Below, piece by piece: positions 35,259 to 44,854 of a DNA stretch of 64,000 nucleotides. The notes under the pieces were generated by a model. That model did not search any database. It saw nothing but the letters and a program-made list of their open reading frames with translations, and was not told where the DNA came from. The stretch is from Exophiala sp. HKRS030. Taxonomy: Eukaryota; Ascomycota; Eurotiomycetes; Chaetothyriales; Herpotrichiellaceae. Position numbers and translations under genes: made by a program. Every line of letters begins with the position of its first letter. The stretch's first letter is position 1. The DNA lies in NCBI GenBank assembly GCA_023897205.1, contig JAHWDD010000001.1:7502001-7566000 (forward strand), in the 5' to 3' direction.

Positions 35259-37256
35259 CTACACTGAGAGATCTGTATTGGGGATAGGTTGTGGGAATAT
35301 AATCGGGAATGCTGATCAGGTATACGGTTCGAATGCCACGGTGAGTGCTAAAGTCGAAAACACAGTTGACACGATCTTTTCATGGAGGCGGGAGTCAGAT
35401 AAGTCGTAGACAAGAGGACCTTATGTATCTACTTGACTCTGTTCAAGTGTGTCACTGGTGGTGGTGGTTAAATTGAAGGTGAACACGGTTGCTGATGACG
35501 GCACAACGACGGGAAATACTAGTGCCTCTCAGGCTCTGGGTAGCCGTGTCTATCGCCCTACAGACTGCCACAAGTATCTCTCTGGGTCAAGACCCCAAAG
35601 ATCCTTATTGGGGCCGTAGGGAATATTTTGAGGGCGAAAGACTGTGGCTAGGGAGACAGGGTTTATAGTGTGTCGACGCCACAATGTCAAGGAATGGCGG
35701 TAGCGATAGCCTTTAGGCGGCCGCTGGGTTCGAAGCAGAAGTGATTAGGGCGAACATGGAGCATTGCTTGGGGGGGCCAAAGAGGATGGATGTACCAAGG
35801 TCAGAGTGAATACGAGTAGACACATGATAATGTCGTCCGAAAGAATGGCTCCACCCTTGGTCGTTGGCTAGGACTTAGGGCGGAGTTTGACTGACTCTGG
35901 AGTCCCAGAGCCTGCCGAGCTATTCTCGATAAACTTTGGCCCCAGATCCACGGTGCTGGGAATGGTTCCATGGTCATGCTGAAGAGAAAGATGGAACGTT
36001 TTGCCTTGAGCGGGTGGACAGAGCGACGAATCGATCCAGATGAGTGACGCTTTGCCGCCGAGCTACAGCAACCTTGGACGAGGAGATGGAGATGCTGCTA
36101 AAGCTTGAAACCGGAATACCGCCTCAGCCTGCAGGTCAGCATCAAACTCGACTTACATAAGTGAAGCATGGTGGGTCCTTGAGAGTCTGGTCGTAACGAG
36201 CACTTGATACAGAAAGGAAGCAAACCTTGGGTAGGAGTAACAATGGTGGGATTCGGGTACGAGGTCAGCGGGAAGGTACTAAAGTTGGGACGAAAACCTG
36301 ACCAATGTCACAAGATGAAATGACATGAAATGACGCCGCGTCTTTTCATGTCAAATTGAGGATAAGCATGAGAAACATAACCCCAGCCATAACCACAACG
36401 GCTGATCCTTGTACAGTTCAGATGCCGATGAATTCCCATTTCCTTAGCCTGGCGTGCTGAGCATTGAGGGCTTCTGTTCGAGGTCGTACTGTATGTAAGG
36501 TATATACCTGCTCGGGCAATGGAGTCAGTAATCCTTTCTTTGGGAGACCACTCTGGAGCAATGATCGACCCGCACCAGGCTTGGTTGTCACGCAAACAGC
36601 TAGTGAATTAGCCAGAATAGGTGGAGGAATAAGCAACATGAACTCGAGCTGCGTCGGCGCGGGGACAGACATGGTCAACCAAGGTCCATCTATGGCGAGT
36701 TATGGTTCGTAGTGCCTCTCTGAGAGTGACCGGTGAAGTTAGTTACTAACTCAGTGGATGGAGTACTGCTTAGTACGGAGTAGGTCCCTGACCCGGGTAT
36801 GTTTGTAGGTTACAAGTACCATACCGAGCGTAGTCGTGGTGCCGAAGACACTAGACTTTCTTTAGTATGGGAATGTCTCTTGGCTCCAATTGGCACTTTA
36901 ACGGTAATACTAGGTAATCGACTTAGTGGCGCCGCAAGCCAAGATTCAGCAACACTGATAGGTGGAACGACTCAGCAAGGTGCCTGACTAAAACAGCCAA
37001 AAGAACGATTTCTGGTTAGCGCCATGTGCCGCTGTTTCTTGGTTCTTTCGAATCCTAGCATCCACATCCACATCCACCTTCAAATCGACCTGGCTTCGAG
37101 GCCGTCGTTCACCACAAGTTCGAAACAAACCACGGCATCGGGCATCTGCTACCGGCACTACTTTAGTTGCGCTCTGCTTTTAGACGCTTGGTACTTGAAT
37201 CAGTTCTCTGCCATTATTCTAGACGATCTCCCGAAGTACTGACCAAATAATCAGGG
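35259..37256. other. Gene-free region
   Basis: About 2 kb upstream of the C2H2 factor, probably including its first exon and promoter. TACGGAGTA lies at 36774-36782, with GTTAGTTACTAAC about 30 bp before it. No ORF is supported. Confidence 0.5.
36774..36782 (+). promoter_or_regulatory. TACGGAGTA motif, copy 6
   Basis: Exact copy, adjacent to a GTTAGTTACTAAC motif at about 36739-36751. Confidence 0.4.
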
Positions 37257-37959
37257 ATGTCTTGGTTCTTCAAGCGAGGTACAGTGAGCTTCAGCTACGG
37301 TTCCGCAGCGTCTGCTTCTTCTTCCCATGCACCCCTCCTGGCCGACCGGTCCGTCGACATGTCCACACAAAACTCTGGAATGTGTACTATGCAGTCTGCG
37401 AGCAAGAATCATAATCACATCGCCTACCTGCCAATTCAAGGTTGGTGCCATGGGAGGCCTCAAGAACGCCTGTGACGTCGATGAGTATCTGGCTCGCACA
37501 CGAGCCAGACGAACAGGAATACCCTACCACCACCACCATGACCACTATGACCACTATGACCACCCTCCCGAGACCGGTTCACCGTGTTACACCGAGGCGA
37601 GACTGGCTTTTAATTGGAGTACAGTGACTCCCACGTCTGAGGTTAATTTCGCCCCCATTATGAACGCTCCACCGAGCCTGCCCACCACTTCCAGTGCGTC
37701 CCCAGCATGCAAGCGGAATCGCTCAAGGTTGACTAAAAATCCTCTTTCGCTTAGTACCAACAAAGATTGGTCTGACTGGAACGATGTCGCTTCGCTTGGC
37801 ACAGACAACAAATCTACGTACACGGTCCAACCCGATGACACTCCCGTATCGAGACTCAGAAGTACGCCCGTGACTGCCCCCTTCAGGCAGTCGTATGCTG
37901 GCAAGGCTCCACATAAACCGGGAAATTTATACTTGATAATATGTACCAGAATGTCTTGA
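37257..37959 (+). CDS. Possible lineage-specific gene, structure unresolved
   Basis: An ATG at 37257 opens MSWFFKRGTVSFSYGSAASA with good start context. The following Ser-rich frame ends at 37475. In the +1 frame, 37327-37959 stays open for 210 codons, and its second half has plausible protein-like composition (ACDVDEYLARTRARRTGIPY, a HHHHDHYDHYDHP tract, DWSDWNDVASLGTDNKSTY). A small intron or base-calling errors could join the two, but I found no convincing splice pair. No domain is recognised. The His/Asp/Tyr tract comes from an imperfect GACCACTAT repeat. It may be an orphan gene or chance. Confidence 0.3.
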
Positions 37960-40342
37960 ACACCGACGACACAGAAATCTAGCAACCCATGTGGACTATT
38001 TTACAACCAATCGTTTTAATCAATACTCCTGCAGGTGTAGTCGCACACTGGGTTGTAGGGTTCTTTGGCCCCAATTTTTGACTTTCCTGACCAGGTTTCC
38101 ATGCCTCGCTAAAGGCCATTGTCGTACTAGGGCGGCTTAACGGCTTATCTCGTTACAGCCATTTCATTCAGAATCTAACATTCACCGGGGAAATGCAAAC
38201 TACAAACACAATACACAATGGCGGGGTTCTTTGTGGGAGATATCCATGTCCTGGCCAATAATCACTCCCAAGAACTTCAGCTCGCGTGGGGCTGCTCAAC
38301 TGTGCCACTAGCACCTGCCATACTGGTGCTGTCTAACGGTAGGGACTGTCCTGTATCCAGTTCAAATAGACTGATCGAAGGACATGAAGGATCTGCGTGC
38401 GGCTTTTGGCTTCATCCATTGTCTAATTTTCACATTATGTGATTTGGTACCTTGAAAGAAGGCAGGATGATATTCGATAGTCGCTGTCAGTATCCTCAAC
38501 ATGAAAGTGTTGTCCCATATACCTTTCTTCGTTTTCATACAGATGCGGAGGAGCCTATCTGGTGATTGAAGGCGCTCAGGGGTAGGATTGCATTGGAAAG
38601 CATTCGACTGGTGCAGTAATGGTTACTTAGTACCTGCATCCAATCAAAATAGGCAATTCCCGTTTGGCACTAGTCGAGCTCTTCCGAGATCGAGATTGCC
38701 TGGTAGGGCAAGTGACAGGGAGACGTCGTGAATCATGCACAATTTGCTCTCTAGCCTTGTAGCCTCTAGATAGAGCGCAGGATGCAGAATCCTGAGGCCA
38801 AACTGAGGAACGCACAGCCACTTATGATTACTAGCGTTTTAGCCACAATGGCCACATTAGCCACATTGTCCGCTTCAGCCTCTCTAGCCCCCGAATCCTG
38901 CTTGATTGCTGATTTCACCAGCCACAGCTTCAAACCAGCCCCAGCATCCTTCTGCATGACTGATGCATACCGCATACCTAGCTTCTGCATGAATTCCGCA
39001 TGAAGTCTGGATGTAACGGCCTGGTTTCGGCTTAGAGCAATCTCCCGGCAGGCTTTCGTGTGGCTTGATATCACGAAGGATCTTGATGCACCGTCGGACA
39101 TATGGCTGCATGGGCAGCGGAGCTTCATCATCTGATCCTAAGCTGCATGTACGGAGTCTCTTGCATGCCCAGCTTCAGCCGCTCGACACTTAAACAACAC
39201 TTGTGAGAGGATCCTCGGTTGATGAACTCCGAGAGCAGTAGCGGCTTCGGTCTCGAGTAGATTCCCTTGCAATCCTTGTCCAAAGTCAGTGTTGACTAAA
39301 TGAGCTCGCGCCAGAGTTACAGATCTTGGTAGACTCGACTCCTTCGCAACCTCGACATCACTCGTGATGGCATGAGACTCTGGCGCACGACTTTCAAATC
39401 TTCAATGTTGAACTCGATTCCCGCGAAGACTGGCATTTGGGAACCGATTGTGACAATCCGTTCTTGTGCCTGTTCCTGTGCCGCGAACCTCAATCCCAGG
39501 CTTCTCAACTACTGTATATCTACCGGACTACAGTCCGTAACATCCATTTGGAATGGAGCTTCAAAATCAAGGCTGCTTCAATGGCGAGCTCAGCACTCCA
39601 ATCTCCGTCTACAAGCAGTCCACAGTTTCAAGCCATACTTATCCAGAATGAATTGCACAAGGTAAGATATGGTCTCTAAGAGTGTTGCAGTGACTTCTTT
39701 ATAAACGATCAAATTCAAGAAGAGATCTCTGTACGTTATTGACGAATAGCGCTGGGTATTGGGTGCGTTCAGATATACCTTCTTCAAAACTTGCAGGTGA
39801 GGTGAAAGATGCAGTGCTGACTCGACCCTGAGTTCAAGAGAGACATGGTAAACTCTCACCACGTGATGTTAACTATTTAGTATGCTAGCGTAGAAACTAG
39901 GCCGTCTGGCTGGTGCCTAACAGCATCACGGGCCAATGAACGTGGTTTAGCCGCCCAGTTAGGCACAGCGGGGCACATGACCAGAAGACCGACCAGCCTG
40001 AGGGCCTCAGCCTGCCACTTCATCCGATGACGCCCTCCCTCCTTCACGCCTCTTGGTCGCCTCTGCGCTTCAGTCTCATCCACCCTGATCGCAAAACTCA
40101 TGTTGATGCCACCATTGCAATTTCAGTTCCCGACTTGCCTGAGAAGGCACGAGAGGATAGATCTGTCCTTGCCACCGTCCTAGCCGTCTTGCTATAAGAT
40201 CTCCGGCTAACCCATCAATTCGTCAATTCGAGAACCCCCACTCCTATCACCTTTTTGCCTTACTCCGGTACGCGGGGCATATATTATTGGCCTCTGCCTC
40301 GCACCGAGCAATCTTGGACATTGTCTCTTGCTTTCCACAAGC
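37960..40342. other. Gene-poor region with possible decayed ORFs
   Basis: In this 2.4 kb stretch, minus-strand ORFs at 39862-39590, 39508-39317 and 39131-38766 lie in series and read like protein (for example SSITYRDLFLNLIVYKEVTA and REIALSRNQAVTSRLHAEFM), but they are separated by stops and match no family I can name. They might be exons of one degraded or lineage-specific gene. PKR1's promoter occupies the right end. Confidence 0.4.
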
Positions 40343-40891
40343 ATGGCAAGTTTCCTAGAGGAGCTCTGGAATTCTATCTTCACCCCCGGACCTACGCCGA
40401 CGCTTCTGGTAGCGACAAATGCTGCCTTCGCCGCACTACAGCTCCTCCTTCTCGCTCTTCTGATCGCAACCTATTCTCTACATTTCCTTGTGCTCTCCGC
40501 ACTCTGCGGCGGGCTGTGGTATTCTATCAATTGGTTTGCTGCCGAGATCGCGAAAGAACAAAAGGCTCAAAAGGACGCCGAGCAGAAGAAAGAGAAGAGT
40601 CCCGAGCCTGAAAATGCCAGTGATACCGAAACAGAGTCAGCGGTAGCGACCGGGCTGTCCACTGCTATGAAACCACCTCCGACTATACCATCTCCAAGAC
40701 CTCCAATTGAAAAGCCCAAAGACGCCGGACCTGCACCCACCCTGCTACCGCCCAAGAGTTCTGACACTTCTGAAGCCGTAAGACGCCGACGAAGTCTTGG
40801 CGAGAGTTCAGGTTATATCAGCACAGACAGTGAATGGGAGAAAGTGTCTGAGGGGAAGAGAAGAGCAAGCGTGAACGATGATATTTCTTGA
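40343..40891 (+). CDS. PKR1: V-ATPase assembly factor Pkr1 (ER membrane)
   Basis: This 182-residue protein starts at MASFLEELWNSIFTPGPTPT (ATG at 40343); an in-frame ATG five codons upstream is less likely. Pkr1 is a small ER membrane protein that helps assemble the V0 sector of the vacuolar ATPase. The family hallmark, FTPGPTPTLLVATNAAFAAL, is followed by two hydrophobic segments (about residues 21-41 and 46-66) and NWFAAEIAKEQKA. The remainder is a charged, Pro/Ser-rich cytosolic tail. Fungal relatives share the membrane part and differ in the tail. Intronless as read. Neighbours are unrelated. Confidence 0.93.
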   Translation: MASFLEELWNSIFTPGPTPTLLVATNAAFAALQLLLLALLIATYSLHFLVLSALCGGLWYSINWFAAEIAKEQKAQKDAEQKKEKSPEPENASDTETESAVATGLSTAMKPPPTIPSPRPPIEKPKDAGPAPTLLPPKSSDTSEAVRRRRSLGESSGYISTDSEWEKVSEGKRRASVNDDIS

Positions 40892-41715
40892 AGAGTACGA
40901 ACGAATGCGATGGACCTAGAAGCCTCTATCTGGAAGCAATCTGTGTGAGACCCAGAGTTGGCACTGCCTGTCAGGCATACTACGTAGATATTTCTCTACA
41001 TGAACTCATTCCCCAACACCAAACCACAGAATCTGAATCTATTTCGTCAGAACATATCCCTACTCAAGCCTCATCCCAGGGAACACGAACATTTCCCCTT
41101 GATATGAAGTGCCTCAGTATCGTCCCGAATAATGGATTCCCTGTACCATCATCCCTTTTGCGTGGAGAAGGAAATTGTTTGAGCAAGAGGATATCTGAAT
41201 GCTTCAACTTCGTAAACCTTGGTGACCTTGCGAGAGGTTGCTCCTTGTAGGAGGCTTTGTTGAGATAGTAGGTGCCAAGAGAATCATGGAGCTAGTGTCA
41301 CTAGTGCGACTAAAACACTCGAGATAGACGCGAACGTTGTCACTTCCATTGCGAGTTATTCCCGTGCATCGATAAACAACGACTCCTTCTCATATCAGGA
41401 TAGCCTCCCAAGTGACTCAAGCACAGTCATCAACACTTCCTTCGATATCACTATGTACTAGTCCTCACTGTCCAAGATTTACAGCATTGCCAGACTTGCT
41501 AAATAAGGGCTGTATTTCATTGCTTAGCACCTCATCATTATATTGGTTTCGTACTGAGATCCGAATCATGTCCATATCTCATCTATTATATCACTCTCAT
41601 TCCAACTTATGCTCATTAACTTGGTCACATTTGACTGGAGTCTCATCAAGATATAGCACTTGGGGTTGATTCATATTACAGCCAGACCTGACTGGCTCAG
41701 AAATTTCCCGCCACC
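40892..41715. other. Intergenic region
   Basis: These 824 bases hold the PKR1 3' flank and the GTPase promoter, with no supported gene. The GTPase ATG has a good Kozak-like context (CCCGCCACC). Confidence 0.5.
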
Positions 41716-44415
41716 ATGGCTTCTATCTTCACTTACCAGGAGCAGCCACCACGTATTCATTCTCCCTGGTCGACTCCTGGGACCTCGACTCCACAGGCAG
41801 CCTTCAATGCCACGGGCCAGCTTGACACTGGGACTCTAGCAGGGGGAGGTATCATTTTAAAACTCGAACCTGAACGTCATGACGGTCCAACGGAATACAA
41901 GCTTCACCTACTTTTGCGTCCAAGAAGGAAATTTCAATCTATGTCTACAACGACTTCGGTATCAGGCCAGCACCCTATTCTAAAAAACCACCGAAGTGGT
42001 AGCTCACAGGCACCCGAGCCGTCTTTGGACCGATCACCTACGGTACCGTCCAGTCAGGTTCGGCAGCAGAGGCTGCATCAACTCACTACACAATTACTGT
42101 GGCGTCTTCAGCAGTCCTCTCCTTTCCACTCCTCTTCGACAGCAGATCTGATACTGCCTCTACTCCCAGAAGCTACACCTAGGCTAGGAATTCCAGAACG
42201 TCCTTCCAAGCTTCTGCCTGGACTCGAGGAAAGCCAGGGTGCTCTTTATGAGATTGGAGTGGCTGACGATGGGGTCTTAGTGGGCCTAGTGGAAGACGAG
42301 CTGAAAGAGAGCTTGACCAACTTGCGGGCAATGGCTTCAAGTTTAGGCTGCGTTACGAAGGTCTTGCGTCGCGTTAGTGTTGGCGCTTGCGAGTGGACGG
42401 AAATGGACACAGATCTTGAAGACGGACAAGTTACTCAAGACAAGCTGTGGGTGGCTGAAGTCCTTGTATACCCGGACACACGAGATTATACTTCTGCTGA
42501 AAGGCTTGATCAACCTTTTGGTCAGGTGGACGCTCTAGATGTCCTTCACGATGACTCACGGTTATCGGAACAGGAATCTGTCCAGCAAATTCGAGTCACA
42601 CTCTTGGGGGCTACAAATTCGGGCAAATCATCTTTGCTAGGGACTCTGTCGACATCTATCCTTGACAATGGCCGTGGTAAAAGTCGTCTATCCCTGCTCA
42701 AGCACAGACATGAGATCGCCTCTGGTGTGACTAGCTCGGTCGCTCAAGAGTTGGTTGGGTATTCCACCAGCAAGACGGAAGTTGACCAAGTGATAAATTA
42801 TGCCTCTGGGAATGTGTCCTCTTGGGTCGATATACACAACTTGTCAAACCGGCTAGTGTTCTTTTCGGATTCCCCTGGTAACCCACGATTTGCAAAATCA
42901 ACTTTTCGGGCTTTGATTTCCTGGAAGCCATCTTGGACTATTCTGTGCCTTGCATCTGAAGAAGAGGAACACAACAGGAGTGGTACAAAATCCAATCCAC
43001 GGGATACTCCAGAAGCTGGACCGATCGTCGACGCAATTGATATTACCTTGTCTCAACTGGGAATTTGCTTGAGACTACAACTGCCTCTGATCATAGCCAT
43101 CACTAAGATGGACCTGGCGAGCAAAACTGGGCTTCGGTCTGTACTGGCAAAAGTTCTCTCCGCCTTGAAAGCCGCCGGCAGAAAGCCGGTCATGCTAGGT
43201 AATACTAATGTATTATCCCTAGTATCCGAGAATGGGAAAGGAAACAATCCCCTGAATACCATTGCAGGTGCCGATCAGCTTGAGATTGAGCGTCTTGTTC
43301 TCTCTACCATCGACCCGGATGCAAAGGTAGTGCCGATCGTCTTGACAAGCGCGGTGACTGGATTAGGGATCAGTAGGTTGCACGCACTACTTCAAACACT
43401 ATCTCCCGCCGAGACTTCACAGTACAAAGATCGTCTCACAGCACAATTGCCGCGGGTCTCGTGCCTGTTTCATATTGATGAAGTTTTCAGCATTCCGCCA
43501 TCAAGGGTGTATTCTGCACAGTCAAGCGATCAATCACAAAGCAATGGTGCTGTATTTTGTGGTCACGTCGCAGTGGGAGTGGTTCGCATTGGCGATGTTA
43601 TGAGATTAGGTCCTGTGTCTCTAGACATGGAAACTACGTCTACAAATCACGGCCATCAAATCAAGAGGTCACATTCGTATACTACGGGTAATATTCCGAC
43701 AGATCAAATCTCAAGATCCCAGGCATCATCTCTTTCGCAGGTAAATCTATCCAAAAGTATGGGCAATGCAGAGCATTGTGGGACGTACTTTCCTCGAGTC
43801 AGGGTTGTGTCGCTGCGCAATCTTCGATTACCAGTGCACCAAATGCAGCAAGGTGATACTGGTACTATCGGTGTTGAGTTAATCACTGATTCCGGAGACT
43901 ATGACGTGATGCCGATCGAAAGAGCAAGGAGAGGCATGGTACTTGCAAACTGGCCGGTCGCTGATGAAGGATTTCGGCCGGTTGGATATGCATCGTTCGC
44001 AGCTACCTTTCCTGGATCTGACTTTGCTCTTCGTAGCTCGCCACCTTTGATACTCGGGGGTCATGCAATTGTCTACATCAACAGTATTCGCGCGGCAGTC
44101 AAAGTCATCGCTGTAGCACTGCATGAGAAGAGCAGGAGAGAAGACGGCGCAATTCTGGAGTCCTCAAGAACAAGCACTGATGAAGTCTTTACCTTTGAAA
44201 GTGACGAAGAGGATGATGAAAATCACACAAATGCAAGTAGCATCAAAGATATCAAGATCACGTTTCGTTTTATCAGCACTGTCGAGTGGATGCTACCAGG
44301 GGATCAAGTGCTTGTGGTACCAACTCTGACTGTCCCAGGCCCTGTTAGTGGTGCCACAGTGTCGAACATGTCTAATATAGCAGGATTCGTAGGGAGGATC
44401 TCGGAGTGTATATAG
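41716..44415 (+). CDS. GTPBP1/2-like translational GTPase family protein
   Basis: Single exon, 899 residues. It is an EF-Tu-like GTPase of the GTPBP1/GTPBP2 type. The G1 P-loop is LLGATNSGKSSLLG (Gly298 begins GATNSGKS), followed by a conserved GVTSSVAQELVGY region matching GxTSSV of the family, G3 as DSPGNPRF, and G4 as ITKMD. C-terminal EF-Tu beta-barrel-like segments include CGHVAVGVVRIGDVM and MLPGDQVLVVPTLTVPGPV. The G3 motif is atypical: the family usually has DLAGHEKY, so the glutamine/histidine-equivalent position is Asn here. The N-terminal 250 residues are poorly conserved and Ser-rich. GTPBP1/2 proteins act in mRNA surveillance and ribosome rescue in animals; the fungal role is uncertain. 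Two G5 runs (42606-42610 and 44056-44060) are in frame. Confidence 0.85.
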   Translation: MASIFTYQEQPPRIHSPWSTPGTSTPQAAFNATGQLDTGTLAGGGIILKLEPERHDGPTEYKLHLLLRPRRKFQSMSTTTSVSGQHPILKNHRSGSSQAPEPSLDRSPTVPSSQVRQQRLHQLTTQLLWRLQQSSPFHSSSTADLILPLLPEATPRLGIPERPSKLLPGLEESQGALYEIGVADDGVLVGLVEDELKESLTNLRAMASSLGCVTKVLRRVSVGACEWTEMDTDLEDGQVTQDKLWVAEVLVYPDTRDYTSAERLDQPFGQVDALDVLHDDSRLSEQESVQQIRVTLLGATNSGKSSLLGTLSTSILDNGRGKSRLSLLKHRHEIASGVTSSVAQELVGYSTSKTEVDQVINYASGNVSSWVDIHNLSNRLVFFSDSPGNPRFAKSTFRALISWKPSWTILCLASEEEEHNRSGTKSNPRDTPEAGPIVDAIDITLSQLGICLRLQLPLIIAITKMDLASKTGLRSVLAKVLSALKAAGRKPVMLGNTNVLSLVSENGKGNNPLNTIAGADQLEIERLVLSTIDPDAKVVPIVLTSAVTGLGISRLHALLQTLSPAETSQYKDRLTAQLPRVSCLFHIDEVFSIPPSRVYSAQSSDQSQSNGAVFCGHVAVGVVRIGDVMRLGPVSLDMETTSTNHGHQIKRSHSYTTGNIPTDQISRSQASSLSQVNLSKSMGNAEHCGTYFPRVRVVSLRNLRLPVHQMQQGDTGTIGVELITDSGDYDVMPIERARRGMVLANWPVADEGFRPVGYASFAATFPGSDFALRSSPPLILGGHAIVYINSIRAAVKVIAVALHEKSRREDGAILESSRTSTDEVFTFESDEEDDENHTNASSIKDIKITFRFISTVEWMLPGDQVLVVPTLTVPGPVSGATVSNMSNIAGFVGRISECI

Positions 44416-44854
44416 AGATTCAAATGATGAGAACACTATGATGAGATTAAAAAGTGCACCCACGAGGAAGCTGAGTGAAATGGTATGGTCCCAGAATCCT
44501 GTCTTCCTCGGTCGTATGTCAGGCCTCCCACGAACTTGGAGTCTCTTGAATTGCAAAATTGAGCTCGACCAACTTCCACGCTTGAATCCGCTCTGATGCC
44601 GAACGTTCGAGTTTGCATGACTTTGTTCACTACATAGAGGTTGCGAGAAATAGGTTTAGACCTTGTCAATATCTGACACAGAGCGAAAGACATCTCGACA
44701 AACAAGGATCGAACAAGACCCTATTCCGCAACTTTAATCGGCATGTCAATTGTCCCAGATAGCTCCAAGATGTCGCATTCATAATTGATTGAGTGACGCA
44801 TATCGAGTTACATATATAGATGTTCAAGCACAGCTTTCAGATTTTCTACCACCA
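44416..44854. other. Convergent intergenic region
   Basis: These 439 bases lie between the 3' ends of the GTPase and the acyl-CoA dehydrogenase genes. Nothing further is seen. Confidence 0.6.

Noticed and set aside
35320..35340. GGTTCGAAT sequence resembling a tRNA T-loop
   Set aside because: No acceptor, D or anticodon stem can be drawn around it; similar fragments near 30232, 28268 and 63715 also fail.
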